Source of the DNA: Dyella ginsengisoli LA-4
Lineage (GTDB): Bacteria > Pseudomonadota > Gammaproteobacteria > Xanthomonadales > Rhodanobacteraceae
Length of the DNA: 64,000 bases
Direction of reading: 5' to 3'
Assembly (NCBI RefSeq): GCF_000334915.1
Contig: NZ_AMSF01000033.1
Span: 113,267-177,266 of the forward strand
Shown: in pieces, positions 50,290-59,798 of the stretch
How the letters are laid out: each line of letters starts with the position of its first letter
How positions within the stretch are numbered: the stretch's first letter is position 1
Translations under genes and position numbers: made by a program
Notes under the pieces: model-generated
Database searches by the model: none
Told to the model about the DNA's origin: nothing
The model's input: the letters and a program-made list of their open reading frames with translations, nothing else

Positions 50290-51126
50290 CTAGAACGAGA
50301 ACCGCGCCGACATACCCGCACCATAGTCGGGGCTGCCGTCCGCAAACCCGCCCAGCACGTATCCACGCAACCCCCAGTGCTCGCTGACCTTGTGGTTGAA
50401 GTAGAGCGATGCTTCGCGGCGCGCGTAGGCGGTGTCGGCAGCGCGCTCCTGGTAGAACAGATACAGCCCCGCGCTGTCGCCCTGGCCAAACGCATGGTCG
50501 ATCCCTGCATTGGCGCTCCAGACATTGTTCAACCGGATGTAGCTGGAGCTGCCGAAGTCGGTATAGGCCACGCCGCCGAAGGCCGTCCATGCCGCGCCCA
50601 GTGTCTTGTAGATGTCGACGGCACCGGTGTAGTCGCTCTTGCCCGTTCCCAGTCCCTTGTCCGCGCTGGCCGTGCCGAACTTGATCCTGCCGGTGAGATC
50701 CAGGCCGAAACCCGCATCCTGGTTCTCGATGGCATGGTAGGTCGCCTGTGCAACCACGTCGCCGATGCCCGACGCCGATCCCGAGACCGTCGTGGAGGGC
50801 GTGACGCCCCCACTGCCGCCACGGCCGCGACCGCGCCCCTGCGGATTGGAGTTGCTGACGACGCCGATGCCCGGAATGACGTTCGCGGGACCCGAGACGT
50901 GCAGATACGGCACCGTGAGGCTGGCCGACCATGCACTGCCCTTGTAACCGACGCTCAGCGGGACATCCCAGATGTCCGTGCGGGTATCCAGCCCGTACTT
51001 GCCGCTGCTGTAGTCCGCACCGATGCTGACATAGGGGCTGCCTTCATCGGCCGCGCTCGCCAGCGGAGCCGCGCCGGCCAGCAGGCCGGCGATGAGAGCC
51101 AGAGGGATTGCCTTGCCGTATTTCAT
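50290..51126 (-). CDS. Outer-membrane beta-barrel protein of unknown family
   Basis: A 278-residue protein with signal peptide MKYGKAIPLALIAGLLAGA..., cleaved after ASA, and alternating aromatic/hydrophobic strands ending in F (GMSARFSF), the outer-membrane insertion signature. A Gly/Arg-rich low-complexity loop (QGRGRGRGGSGG) interrupts it near residue 97. I do not recognise a specific family; it may be a channel. An FNR-type box lies between it and the divergent repeat-protein gene. Confidence 0.75.
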   Translation of the reverse strand: MKYGKAIPLALIAGLLAGAAPLASAADEGSPYVSIGADYSSGKYGLDTRTDIWDVPLSVGYKGSAWSASLTVPYLHVSGPANVIPGIGVVSNSNPQGRGRGRGGSGGVTPSTTVSGSASGIGDVVAQATYHAIENQDAGFGLDLTGRIKFGTASADKGLGTGKSDYTGAVDIYKTLGAAWTAFGGVAYTDFGSSSYIRLNNVWSANAGIDHAFGQGDSAGLYLFYQERAADTAYARREASLYFNHKVSEHWGLRGYVLGGFADGSPDYGAGMSARFSF

Positions 51127-51257
51127 GACGGAAGTCCTTCTTCTTATGGATAGATGAGCGGGGCATGTAGCTGCGTGCCTCCATGGCGCGGCTCGCGCAG
51201 GACGAACTCGTGCATGGGGAAACCCGCGTGAGGTTAGTGATCGGCGAACACGTGCCT

Positions 51258-51271
51258 TTGATCGATATCAA
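51258..51271. promoter_or_regulatory. FNR/ANR-type box TTGATCGATATCAA
   Basis: Perfect match to TTGAT-N4-ATCAA at all ten defined positions, in the 226-base gap between the divergent outer-membrane gene (start 132 bases left) and the repeat-protein gene (start 82 bases right). This suggests oxygen-responsive control of one or both. Confidence 0.65.
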
Positions 51272-51352
51272 GATGCGCGGATGCCGGCTTCCTAGACTTC
51301 CGTTGCCGCGACATGTCGCGGACATCCACCTGACCCACCGAGGATCGTCACC

Positions 51353-51727
51353 ATGCGCATCTCCACCATGTCCGTCCTGGGCGCCTCGCTCGCCCTGGCC
51401 CTGGCCTCTTCCGCCGTCGTGGCCCAGAACAGGGGCGGCAACGCACCCCGCGCCCCGCAGCCGACGACCGCTCCCCGGGGCGACCAGCTGCACACGCAGG
51501 ACCGCCTGAAGGATCAGGACAAGCTTCATGACATGGACAAGCTGAAAGACCAGGACCGCCTGAAGGACCAGGACAAGCTGCACGACCAGGACAAGCTCAA
51601 GGACCAGGATCGCCTGAAGGATGAGGACAAGGACCAGCTGAAGGATCAGGACAAGGACCAGCTCAACGACCAGGACAAGCTGAAGGACCAGGACCGCCTG
51701 CACGATCAGGACGGCCAGTCGATCTGA
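51353..51727 (+). CDS. Secreted Asp/Lys-rich hexapeptide-repeat protein
   Basis: A 124-residue protein: signal peptide MRISTMSVLGASLALALASS... cleaved near VVAQ, a Pro/Gly-rich linker, then from about residue 46 a run of six-residue repeats of the form L-K-D-Q-D-K/R with variants (LHDQDK, LKDEDK, LNDQDK). The repeat part is composed almost only of D, K, L, Q, R and H. It is probably helical or disordered and highly charged. No known family. Could be a periplasmic stress or ion-binding protein. Confidence 0.7.
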   Translation: MRISTMSVLGASLALALASSAVVAQNRGGNAPRAPQPTTAPRGDQLHTQDRLKDQDKLHDMDKLKDQDRLKDQDKLHDQDKLKDQDRLKDEDKDQLKDQDKDQLNDQDKLKDQDRLHDQDGQSI

Positions 51728-51957
51728 ACGATCGACGCACGGGTCGGAGTGGCGGCTTCCGCAGCACGTCCGAAAGGCGGAATGCCGCACTCCCTCCGGA
51801 CCCCGCGCTGCGCCCAGTGCATCTGGCGGGATGAGTCGCGGGCCGAACCGTGCCGGACCGCGAATCCGGAGGCCCATCGAACCGATGAAGCCCGCCCGGC
51901 CTGCGAAGCGGGCAAAGCCGGACAGATCCGTTTTCGCGCGTGACGCGTAATGCGCCC

Positions 51958-52122
51958 ATGCGCCGCAAGCCTGATCTCCCAAGCAAGACCTGCCCCGTCT
52001 GCCAGCGCCCGTTCGCATGGCGCAGGAAGTGGGCGCGCGTGTGGGACGAAGTGCGCTACTGCAGCGAGCGCTGCCGTCGACATCGCAGCGCCGCAGATCG
52101 CGCTTCCGAGGCGCTCCGTTGA
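51958..52122 (+). CDS. DUF2256 zinc-ribbon-like protein
   Basis: A 54-residue protein with Cys pairs CPVC and YCSERC, the core of DUF2256. It starts at ATG 51958; a GTG at 51940 is a weaker option. Its stop overlaps the TTG start of the photolyase (TTGA), so the two are coupled. DUF2256 genes are regularly beside FeS photolyases, function unknown. Confidence 0.8.
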   Translation: MRRKPDLPSKTCPVCQRPFAWRRKWARVWDEVRYCSERCRRHRSAADRASEALR

Positions 52123-53645
52123 GCTGCCTTCGGCTGATTCTCGGCGACCAGCTCAATGCGCGGCACAGCTGGTTCCGCACCGTGGACGACGACGTCGTCT
52201 ACGTGCTGATGGAAGTGCGTGGCGAGACCGACTACGTGCGCCATCACGCGCAGAAGGTGCTGGGTATCTTCGCGGCGATGCGCCGGTTCGGTGAGGCGCT
52301 GGCGAAGGCGGGGCACCGGGTCGAGTACCTGCGCATCGGCGACACCCGCAACCGCCAGGACCTGGCCGGGAATATCCCGTGGCTGGTCGGGCAGTTCGCG
52401 GCGACGCGGCTGGAACGGATGGAAGCGGACGAGTGGCGGGTGGAGCAGGCACTGGATCAGGCGTTCGCCGCCAGCGGCCTGCCACACGCCGTGGTGAGCG
52501 CCGAGCACTTCCTGCTGGAGCGCGCCGACGCGGTGAAGCGCATGGAAAAGAAAGTGCCACGGATGGAGTTCTTTTACCGCGAGCTGCGCCGGCGCGACGG
52601 CATCCTGCTGGAGCCGGACGGCTCGCCGCGCGGCGGGCGCTGGAACTACGATGCGGAGAACCGCGAGAAGTGGCCGGGCGATCCGCCGGCGCCGGCGTGG
52701 CCCTGGCACAGGCACGACCTGGGCGCGCTGTGGGAAGAGATCGTTGCAGCCGGCGTGCAGACGATGGGCGAGCCGTCGGCCGAAGCCTTCGGCTGGCCGC
52801 TGAGCCGGCGCGAGGCGCAGGCGTGGCTGCGCGATTTCGTGGAGCACCGCCTGCCCCATTTCGGCCGCTTCCAGGACGCGATCAGCGGGGCCTCGCCGAC
52901 GCTGTTCCACGCGGGCCTCTCCTTCGCCCTGAACCTGAAGATGCTGCATCCGCGCGAGGTGATCGACGCGGCGCTGGAGGCGTTCGAGCGCGGGGAGGTG
53001 GAGCTGGCCGCGACCGAGGGCTTCGTGCGGCAGATCCTCGGCTGGCGCGAGTTCGTCCGCGCGATCTACTGGGCGCGCATGCCGGGCTATGCCACGCTCA
53101 ACGCGCTGGGCGCGGAACGCCCGCTGCCGCGCTGGTACTGGGATGCCGACACGAAGATGGCCTGCCTGCGCGGGGCGATCGGCCAGTCGCTCGAGCTAGG
53201 TTACGCGCACCACATCCAGCGGCTGATGGTCACCGGAAACTTCGCCCTGCTCGCCGGCTGCGATCCGGACGAGGTGGACCGCTGGTACCTGGGCATCTAC
53301 GTCGACGCCTTCGAATGGGTGGAACTGCCGAACACCCGCGGCATGAGCCAGTTCGCCGACGGCGGCGTGCTGGGCAGCAAGCCGTACAGCGGCTCGGCTG
53401 CCTACGTGAACCGGCAGTCGGACCACTGCAAGGGCTGCCACTACCGCCACACACTGCGCCACGGCGAGCGCGCCTGCCCGCTCAACAGCCTGTACTGGCA
53501 CTTCCACGCGCGCCATCGCGAGCGCTTCGCGCGCAATCCGCGGCTGGCGATGGCGTACCGCAGCTGGGAGCGGATGGACGCCGACGAGCGCGCGGCCACA
53601 CTGGCGCAGGCCGAAACCTACCTGGCCGATCTCGACGCCCTGTAG
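52119..53645 (+). CDS. Iron-sulfur bacterial cryptochrome/photolyase (PhrB/FeS-BCP type)
   Basis: A 508-residue photolyase of the FeS-BCP branch, a prokaryotic (6-4) photolyase family. The cluster cysteines are seen in [15 protein letters not shown] and RACPLNS with spacings 88, 3 and 13, exactly those of Agrobacterium PhrB (C350, C438, C441, C454). The N-terminal domain ([16 protein letters not shown]) would bind the lumazine antenna, the C-terminal part FAD. Start is TTG at 52119, overlapping the DUF2256 stop. It would repair UV (6-4) lesions using blue light. Confidence 0.93.
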   Translation: MSCLRLILGDQLNARHSWFRTVDDDVVYVLMEVRGETDYVRHHAQKVLGIFAAMRRFGEALAKAGHRVEYLRIGDTRNRQDLAGNIPWLVGQFAATRLERMEADEWRVEQALDQAFAASGLPHAVVSAEHFLLERADAVKRMEKKVPRMEFFYRELRRRDGILLEPDGSPRGGRWNYDAENREKWPGDPPAPAWPWHRHDLGALWEEIVAAGVQTMGEPSAEAFGWPLSRREAQAWLRDFVEHRLPHFGRFQDAISGASPTLFHAGLSFALNLKMLHPREVIDAALEAFERGEVELAATEGFVRQILGWREFVRAIYWARMPGYATLNALGAERPLPRWYWDADTKMACLRGAIGQSLELGYAHHIQRLMVTGNFALLAGCDPDEVDRWYLGIYVDAFEWVELPNTRGMSQFADGGVLGSKPYSGSAAYVNRQSDHCKGCHYRHTLRHGERACPLNSLYWHFHARHRERFARNPRLAMAYRSWERMDADERAATLAQAETYLADLDAL

Positions 53646-53658
53646 GCGGGCCGCGGGG

Positions 53659-54696
53659 CTACTTCGCGGCGCGCAGGCTGGAGCGGCGCACGGTGAGCTT
53701 CACCGGCAGGATGGTGCTCTCCACCTTTTCGCCGCGGATCATCCGCAGCAGGGCGTCGACCAGCATCTCGCCGGCCTGGCGGGTGTCCTGCTGCACGGTG
53801 GTCAGTGCCGGATTGACGAAGCGCGCCATCGGGATGTCGTCGTAGCCGGCCACGGCCACGTCCTCGGGCACCTTCAGCCCGTGCTCGTCCAACGCACGCA
53901 GGGCGCCGAAGGCGATCAGGTCGCTGGCGGCAAACACGGCGTCGAACGGCACGCCGCTTGCGATCAGCTGCCGGGTGGCTTCGTAGCCGGACTGCTCGGT
54001 GGTCTCCGCGTCCACCTGCAGCGCCGGATCGACCTCGAGGCCGGCCTCGTCCAATGCCTCGGCAAAGCCAAGGTAGCGATCCTGGAATTCCGGGAAATGG
54101 TTCGACGCGTCGCCGATGAACGCGATATTGCGGCAGCCCTGGGCGAGCAGATGCTCGCCGATCGCGCGGCCGCCGTGGTGGTTGTCGCAGCCGATCGACA
54201 CGTCCGGCTGGTCCGGCAGCACCGCGCCCCAGCGCACCGACTTGGTGCCCTGCGCGGCCAGCGCGGCGAGGCGGTCGCGGTAGGCCAGGTAATCGCCGTA
54301 GCCGAGCAGGATGATGCCGTCGGCCTTCTTGCTGTCGGCGTAGTCGGCGTGCCAGTCGCGCGAAAACTGCTGGAACGAGATCAGCAGGTCGTAGCCCTGC
54401 TGCGCGCACGCGCGGGTGATCGAGCCGAGCATCGAAAGAAAAAACGGATTGATGTGCGAATCGTCGGCCGTCGGGTCCTCGAAGATCAGCAGCGCCAACG
54501 TGCCCGAGTGCTGCGTGCGCAGGTTCGAGGCGTTCTTGTCGACCTTGTAGTTGAGCTGCTTGACCGCTGCCTCCACGCGCCGCCGGGTTTCCTCGTTGAC
54601 CAGCGGGCTGCCGCGCAGGGCGCGCGAGACGGTTGCCTGGGAGACACCGGCCAGGTAGGCGATGTCGAGCGAGGTGATTTTTCCCTTCGTCGCCAC
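53659..54696 (-). CDS. LacI-family regulator, candidate maltodextrin-locus repressor
   Basis: A 345-residue LacI protein. The N-terminal HTH is TSLDIAYLAGVSQATVSRALRGS, hinge helix near VDKNASNLRT, sugar-binding domain onward (FEDPTADDSHINPFFLSMLGS). Start is GTG at 54696. LacI proteins bind central-CG palindromes like the four operators at 1.9-17.9 kb, and relatives in Xanthomonads often serve sugar loci with TonB receptors. It lies 36 kb from them, so the link is inferred. Convergent with the photolyase. Confidence 0.9.
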   Translation of the reverse strand: MATKGKITSLDIAYLAGVSQATVSRALRGSPLVNEETRRRVEAAVKQLNYKVDKNASNLRTQHSGTLALLIFEDPTADDSHINPFFLSMLGSITRACAQQGYDLLISFQQFSRDWHADYADSKKADGIILLGYGDYLAYRDRLAALAAQGTKSVRWGAVLPDQPDVSIGCDNHHGGRAIGEHLLAQGCRNIAFIGDASNHFPEFQDRYLGFAEALDEAGLEVDPALQVDAETTEQSGYEATRQLIASGVPFDAVFAASDLIAFGALRALDEHGLKVPEDVAVAGYDDIPMARFVNPALTTVQQDTRQAGEMLVDALLRMIRGEKVESTILPVKLTVRRSSLRAAK

Positions 54697-54921
54697 GTTG
54701 GATTCGCGTTCGCTCTGGATTGGAATGGCCACTCGGGGCGGGGCCGGACGCGGAGCAATCCTAGCGGGTTTGCCGCGCAAGGTCGTGCCGCACTGCGGGG
54801 CTGCGGGACGTGTCGCCGATCACATCCCTGAACGCCCCATTCAAAGGGTAGCGAACGGATAACGCCGTGGTCACAGACCGCTGCTTAGATTGCGCCGCCC
54901 CACCCCCACGGAGTGACCGTC

Positions 54922-55182
54922 GTGCTCGCGCAGTATGTGTACCCCTCGCTGCTTGGCCTGTTCCGCATCATCCGCCACGGACGGCGCTGGCGTGCGCTGC
55001 GCGAATGCGAGGAAGTGGGGCGGTTCGAGTGCGAGCAGGGGGCGCTGGCCGCGCTGCGCGAGGCCTATCCGCACGCCCGGCTCCCGGCGCGACTGGAGCG
55101 CTGGCGCTTCCTGCCGCAAATGGCGCTGGTGCACGCGCGCGCCACCGACGAAGACGAGGTGCACTGGCCGATGCAGGCCTGA
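54922..55182 (+). CDS. Hypothetical small protein, 86 aa
   Basis: Starts at GTG 54922 with GGAG nine bases upstream (an earlier GTG at 54913 is possible). Sequence AQYVYPSLLGLFRIIRHGRRWRALRECEEVGRFECEQGA then AREAY... has no recognised family; one weak amphipathic or membrane helix near the start. Convergent with recQ. Confidence 0.6.
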   Translation: MLAQYVYPSLLGLFRIIRHGRRWRALRECEEVGRFECEQGALAALREAYPHARLPARLERWRFLPQMALVHARATDEDEVHWPMQA

Positions 55183-55188
55183 GGCCGC

Positions 55189-57003
55189 TCATTCAGCCGC
55201 GTTGATCACCGCCAGGAAATCGCGCCCGTAGCGCTTGAGCTTGGCCTCGCCGACGCCGCTGATCGAGGCCAGCTCATCCTCGTTGCTGGGCATCGCCCGC
55301 AGCATCGCCAGCAACGTGGCATCGTGGAATACCACGTATGGCGGCACGCCGTGCTGCTTGGCCAGCTGCGAGCGGGTGGCGCGCAGCGCGTCCCACAGCG
55401 GCTGCTCGTAGGCCTCGATGCCGATGCTGGCGCCGGTCACCAGCTGGCTGTCGCGGCGACGCCGCGCGCTGCGCACCGGACGCGCGTCCTCGCGTAGCAG
55501 CACCCGCTCGCCCCCGGTGAGCACGCCGCGGCTGGCTGCTGTAAGGCGAAGCGTGCCGTAGCCTTCCGGATCGGTGGCCAGCAGGCCGGCGGCGAGCAGC
55601 TGGCGGAACACCGAGCGCCAGGCCTTTTCGTCCATGTCGGCGCCGACGCCGAAGGTGGTGAGCTTGTCGTGGCCGAGCTGCCCCACGCGCTCGCTGTCGA
55701 TGCCGCGCAGGATGTCGATGACGTGGCCGGAGCCGTAGCGCTGCCCACTGCGGTACACCGCCGACAGCGCCTTCTGGGCCGGTACGGTGGCGTCCCAGGT
55801 CTTCGGCGGGGACACGCAGTTGTCGCAGTGGCCACACGGCCCTTCGTAGGTCTCGCCGAACGCGCCGAGCAGGATCTCTCGCCGGCAGCGGGTGGCCTCG
55901 GCGTACGCCAGCAGCGATTCCAGCTTCTGACGCTCGATCCGCTTGCGCTCGTCGGCCGATTCGGACTGGGCGATCATCTGGCTCATCGTCACCACGTCGG
56001 CCAGGCCGTAGATCATCCATGCCTCGGCCGGCAGCCCGTCGCGGCCGGCGCGGCCGGTTTCCTGGTAGTAGCCCTCCATCGATCGCGGCAGGTCCAGGTG
56101 CGCCACGAAGCGCACGTCGGGCTTGTCGATACCCATGCCGAAGGCGACCGTGGCCACCATCACCACGCCCTCCTCGCGCAGGAAGCGCTGCTGGTTGCGC
56201 GCGCGGTCGGCCGACTCCATGCCGGCGTGGTAGGGCAAGGCCTCGAAGCCGGCGTCGGCCAGCCAGCTGGCGGTCTCGTCCACCTTGCGGCGGCTGAGGC
56301 AGTAGACGATGCCGGACTCGCCGCGGTGACCGTCGAGGAACTGCATCAGCTGCGTGCGCGGGTTGTGCTTCAGGCTGACGCGGTAGCCGATGTTCGGCCG
56401 GTCGAAACTGGAGACGAACGGGCGCGCGTCCTGCAGCGCCAGGCGCTCGACGATCTCCTCGCGGGTGCGCGGGTCGGCAGTGGCGGTCAGCGCGATGCGC
56501 GGTACCTGCGGGAACCGTTCGTGCAGCACCGCCAGTTCACGGTATTCCGGGCGGAAGTCGTGCCCCCACTGCGACACGCAGTGCGCCTCGTCGATAGCGA
56601 ACAGGGCGACCTCGGTGCGCTCCAGCAGGCCGAGCAGGCGCGGCGTGAGCAGGCGCTCCGGCGCCACGTAGAGCAGGTCGAGCTCGCCGGCCATCAGCTG
56701 GCGCTCCACCTCGCGCTGCGCTTCGCCGTCGAGGCTGGAGTTGAGGTAGGCCGCCGCCACGCCAGCCCCGTGCAGGGCGTCGACCTGGTCCTGCATCAGC
56801 GCGATCAGCGGCGACACCACCACGCCGGTGCCCTGCCGCACGATGGCGGGAATCTGGTAGCACAGCGACTTGCCGCCGCCGGTGGGCATGAGGACCAGGG
56901 CGTCGCCGCCCTCGATCACCTGCTCGACGATGGCCTGCTGGTGGCCGCGGAAACTGGCGTAGCCGAAGACGGACTGGAGGACGTGAAGCGGGGAGGCGGG
57001 CAT
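55189..57003 (-). CDS. recQ: ATP-dependent DNA helicase RecQ
   Basis: A 604-residue 3'-5' DNA helicase. Walker [14 protein letters not shown] box with [17 protein letters not shown], helicase C-terminal motif [12 protein letters not shown], zinc site ([18 protein letters not shown]), a winged-helix RQC and a C-terminal HRDC domain ([15 protein letters not shown]). Full-length. It acts in recombination and fork repair. Start at ATG 57003; the longer frame has no support. Confidence 0.95.
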   Translation of the reverse strand: MPASPLHVLQSVFGYASFRGHQQAIVEQVIEGGDALVLMPTGGGKSLCYQIPAIVRQGTGVVVSPLIALMQDQVDALHGAGVAAAYLNSSLDGEAQREVERQLMAGELDLLYVAPERLLTPRLLGLLERTEVALFAIDEAHCVSQWGHDFRPEYRELAVLHERFPQVPRIALTATADPRTREEIVERLALQDARPFVSSFDRPNIGYRVSLKHNPRTQLMQFLDGHRGESGIVYCLSRRKVDETASWLADAGFEALPYHAGMESADRARNQQRFLREEGVVMVATVAFGMGIDKPDVRFVAHLDLPRSMEGYYQETGRAGRDGLPAEAWMIYGLADVVTMSQMIAQSESADERKRIERQKLESLLAYAEATRCRREILLGAFGETYEGPCGHCDNCVSPPKTWDATVPAQKALSAVYRSGQRYGSGHVIDILRGIDSERVGQLGHDKLTTFGVGADMDEKAWRSVFRQLLAAGLLATDPEGYGTLRLTAASRGVLTGGERVLLREDARPVRSARRRRDSQLVTGASIGIEAYEQPLWDALRATRSQLAKQHGVPPYVVFHDATLLAMLRAMPSNEDELASISGVGEAKLKRYGRDFLAVINAAE

Positions 57004-57077
57004 CCGCACGATGTTAGCAAACAGGGCAAGCCCGGCTGCCGGATCCGGCCCCGTCGCCGCATCGGCATCCGGCGCGT

Positions 57078-57440
57078 TCAGCCGCCGGGCATGCCCCACA
57101 GCACATGGTCGATGTCGGCGTCCAGACCGAAGCGCGACAGCGGTACGCGGCCATTGACCACCTCCACGCCCTCCGCCTTCAGCCGCCGCGACTGCTCGCG
57201 GAAGCCCCGGCTGCCCGGCGGCATGGCGATGTGGCCACTGGCGCGCAGCACGCGGAACCAGGGCAGTTCGACGTCGTCCGGCACCTCGCCAAGCAACCGT
57301 CCGACCAGCCGCGCCCGCCCCGGAAGGCCTGCGCGGGCGGCAATGGCGCCGTAGCTGGCCACGCGTCCGGGCGGGATCGCCGCGATCGCGCTGTAGATGC
57401 GCTGCTGGGCGTCGGTCAGGGGCTCACGCGACGTGATCAT
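57078..57440 (-). CDS. Alkyltransferase-like protein (ATL), MGMT domain without active cysteine
   Basis: A 120-residue protein of the C-terminal MGMT fold: [33 protein letters not shown]. The active-site PCHR is replaced by PWFR ([11 protein letters not shown]), so it cannot transfer alkyl groups. ATLs bind O6-alkylguanine and hand it to nucleotide excision repair. Lies just upstream of recQ on the same strand, possibly cotranscribed. Confidence 0.9.
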   Translation of the reverse strand: MITSREPLTDAQQRIYSAIAAIPPGRVASYGAIAARAGLPGRARLVGRLLGEVPDDVELPWFRVLRASGHIAMPPGSRGFREQSRRLKAEGVEVVNGRVPLSRFGLDADIDHVLWGMPGG

Positions 57441-57492
57441 GGCGGTCGTGTCACAGTAGAAGGAGATCAAGACTGCCACGGAAGCCTCCGCC

Positions 57493-57897
57493 ATGCGTCA
57501 CTTCGAAGCCGTCCGCTCGCACCTCGGTGCAAGGCACACGCTGCGCAACAACGACCCCTACCTGATCAGCTTCGATCTATCGGTCGCCCCCGGCCGCCAC
57601 CAGGGCATCTACCTGGCCGAGCTGGAAGACGAAGCGGACCTCCGCTTCCTCCGCATTTCCACGCCGATCGGCCCGCTGTCAGGCATCGACGCCCAGCGCG
57701 CACTGCGCTTCAACTGGGAGCAGCGCACCGGCTTCCTCGCCGTCGCCGACCTGGATGGTTCGCCGTACCTGCACCTGTGCGAGAACCGGCCTTACGACCT
57801 GCTCGACGCTGCGGAACTGGAGCGGGTGATCCTGGAGCTGGGTACGCTGGGCGACCAGCTCGAAAGGGCCATCGCCGCCGAAGGCGACAGCCTCTGA
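57493..57897 (+). CDS. Hypothetical protein, YbjN/chaperone-like fold suspected
   Basis: A 134-residue soluble protein: HTLRNNDPYLISFDLSVAPGRHQGIYLAEL, LRFNWEQRTGFLAVADLDGSPYLHLCENRPYDLLDAAEL (read in parts), and a C-terminal helix. The layout resembles YbjN/type III chaperone-like proteins, but I do not recognise it surely. Divergent from the ATL gene by 52 bases. Confidence 0.65.
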   Translation: MRHFEAVRSHLGARHTLRNNDPYLISFDLSVAPGRHQGIYLAELEDEADLRFLRISTPIGPLSGIDAQRALRFNWEQRTGFLAVADLDGSPYLHLCENRPYDLLDAAELERVILELGTLGDQLERAIAAEGDSL

Positions 57898-57919
57898 CCG
57901 GCCCCGCCCGGAACGAAAA

Positions 57920-57948
57920 GGGCCGGGCCGCCTCACGGCGCCCGGCCC
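57920..57948 (-). terminator. Terminator after the phosphate transporter gene
   Basis: GGGCCGGGC and GCCCGGCCC form a 9-bp stem; on the minus strand it is followed by a short T run (CTTTTCG), 22 bases after the pit stop. Confidence 0.7.
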
Positions 57949-57970
57949 CCGAAACGCTCGACCAAGGACT

Positions 57971-59095
57971 TCAGCCCCAGCCCTGCACCAGCCGCACCAG
58001 GGCGTAGGCCAGCAGGCCGGTGACCGGCAGGGTCAGGATCCACGACCACACCATGCGCTCGACCACCGTCCAGCGGATCGCGTTGAAGCGCTTGGCCGCG
58101 CCCACGCCCATGATCGAGGCGGACACGTTGTGGGTGGTCGAGACCGGGATGCCCAGCGAGGAGGCGAACAGGATCACCGCCGCCGAACTGAACTCCGCCG
58201 CGAAACCGTTGATCGGGTGCAGCTTGACCATCTTGTGGCCCAGCGTCTTGATGATGCGCCAGCCACCGCCGGCGGTACCCGCCGCCATGGTCAGCGCGCA
58301 CACCACCGTCACCCACACCGGCACCGCGAAAGGATGGCTGGCGTCCGTGGTGATGCGCAGGAAGCCGAGCCAGGCCGGCAGGTGATCGAACTGCCCGGCG
58401 CTGGTGGCGCCGGCCAGCGCCAGGGCGATGATGCCCATGCTCTTCTGCGCGTCGTTCATGCCGTGCGAGACGCCCATCGCGGCAGCGGAGAAGATCTGCG
58501 CCTTGCCGAACAGCGCGTTGACGAACGGCGTGCGGCCGAAACGGCGCAGGACGCCGGTGCGGTTGGCCAGCCAGGCGAACAGCGCGTAGAGCAGCCCCAT
58601 CAGCGCGAAGCCGAGCACGAAGCCCATCAGCGGCGAGACCACCATCGGCACGATCACCTTCGGGATCACGCCGGCGCCGTTCCACCAGTGGCTGCCGCCA
58701 TGCGACCAGATCACCGCATCGAACTTGCCGCCGGCTGCCGCCACCGCCGCGCCGACCAGGCCGCCCACCAGCGCGTGGCTGGAGCTGGACGGCAGGCCCA
58801 GCCACCAGGTGAGCAGGTTCCAGACGATCGCCGCCAGCAGTGCACAGACCAGCAGCTGCGGCCCCACGTCGACCACGTGGATATCGATCAGCCCCTTGGC
58901 GATGGTCACCGCCACCGCAGTGCCCCACAACGCGCCGGCAAGGTTGGTCACGGCGGCCATCAGCACCGCCTGACCCGGCGTCAGCACCTTGGTCGCCACC
59001 ACCGTGGCGATCGAGTTGGCGGTGTCGTGGAAGCCGTTGATGTAGGTGAAGGCCAGCGCGATCGTCAGGACCGCGATCACCATGCCCAGCGTCAT
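57971..59095 (-). CDS. pit: Low-affinity inorganic phosphate transporter (PiT)
   Basis: A 374-residue inner-membrane phosphate/metal symporter. The PiT signature is seen twice: AFTYINGFHDTANSIATVVATKVL near the start and SHGMNDAQKSMGIIA in the middle. About ten membrane segments. Second gene of an operon behind the DUF47 protein, 48 bases apart. A PhoB-like box sits before the operon. Confidence 0.93.
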   Translation of the reverse strand: MTLGMVIAVLTIALAFTYINGFHDTANSIATVVATKVLTPGQAVLMAAVTNLAGALWGTAVAVTIAKGLIDIHVVDVGPQLLVCALLAAIVWNLLTWWLGLPSSSSHALVGGLVGAAVAAAGGKFDAVIWSHGGSHWWNGAGVIPKVIVPMVVSPLMGFVLGFALMGLLYALFAWLANRTGVLRRFGRTPFVNALFGKAQIFSAAAMGVSHGMNDAQKSMGIIALALAGATSAGQFDHLPAWLGFLRITTDASHPFAVPVWVTVVCALTMAAGTAGGGWRIIKTLGHKMVKLHPINGFAAEFSSAAVILFASSLGIPVSTTHNVSASIMGVGAAKRFNAIRWTVVERMVWSWILTLPVTGLLAYALVRLVQGWG

Positions 59096-59143
59096 GTGCG
59101 GCTCCCCTGGGAACCCGGTTGGAAAGTCGACACGGCGGCGCCC

Positions 59144-59773
59144 TCAGGAGTTCTTCAGCACGATGGAATAGACGACGTTGCCGACATCGCGGCACTTGTC
59201 GATCGCCTTCTCGATCAACTCGAACAGATCCTTGGCGAGCACCGCGCGCATGACGTCGGCTCCTTCGACGTAGAGCGTGCGATAAGGGGCGAGCAGCAGC
59301 TTGTCGCCCTCGGACTCCAGCGCCTGCAGGCGGTCCTGCAGTTTCTTCACCGGATCGATGCGCAGGCCGCGGCGCAGCTCGCCGATCATCTGCACCACCA
59401 CCTCGGCGGAGCGCTCCAGCACCAGCGCGCGCTGGGCGAAGTCCACGCCGGCCAGCCGATCGGCCACCACGGCGTAGCGCTCGGCGAATTTCTCCACCGT
59501 CTTGGGAATCTTGTACAGCGCCGCATTGAGCGCCTCGATGTCCTCGCGGTCCAGCGCGGTGACGAAAGTGTTCACCAGCTCTTCGCTGATCTGCTGGGCC
59601 AGCGCCTTCTCGCGGGCACGGCTGGATGTAAAAGCCGCCATGACCGGAGCATGGTCAGCTTGGCTGACCAGCTCGCGCACGGCGCGGGCGCTGTCGCAGG
59701 CCGCTTCGGCGCTTTGTTCCAGAAGGCCGTAGAAGCGGTCGCCTTTGCCGAACATCGCTTGCAAAGAGAACAT
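59144..59773 (-). CDS. DUF47 (PhoU-like) phosphate transport regulator
   Basis: A 209-residue helical protein of the DUF47/Pit accessory family: MFGKGDRFYGLLEQSAEAACDS, FAERYAVVADRLAGVDFAQRA and EKAIDKCRDVGNVVYSIVLKNS. Such proteins sit before pit genes and modulate transport. Start at ATG 59773; upstream frame lacks support. Confidence 0.92.
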   Translation of the reverse strand: MFSLQAMFGKGDRFYGLLEQSAEAACDSARAVRELVSQADHAPVMAAFTSSRAREKALAQQISEELVNTFVTALDREDIEALNAALYKIPKTVEKFAERYAVVADRLAGVDFAQRALVLERSAEVVVQMIGELRRGLRIDPVKKLQDRLQALESEGDKLLLAPYRTLYVEGADVMRAVLAKDLFELIEKAIDKCRDVGNVVYSIVLKNS

Positions 59774-59798
59774 CGGGGACACCTTGGGATGGGTGAAA

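Noticed and set aside
51044..52180. Minus-strand frame with a long Leu/Val/Ile repeat resembling a membrane protein
   Set aside because: It is the exact antisense of the hexapeptide-repeat gene; the repetition is inherited from that gene.
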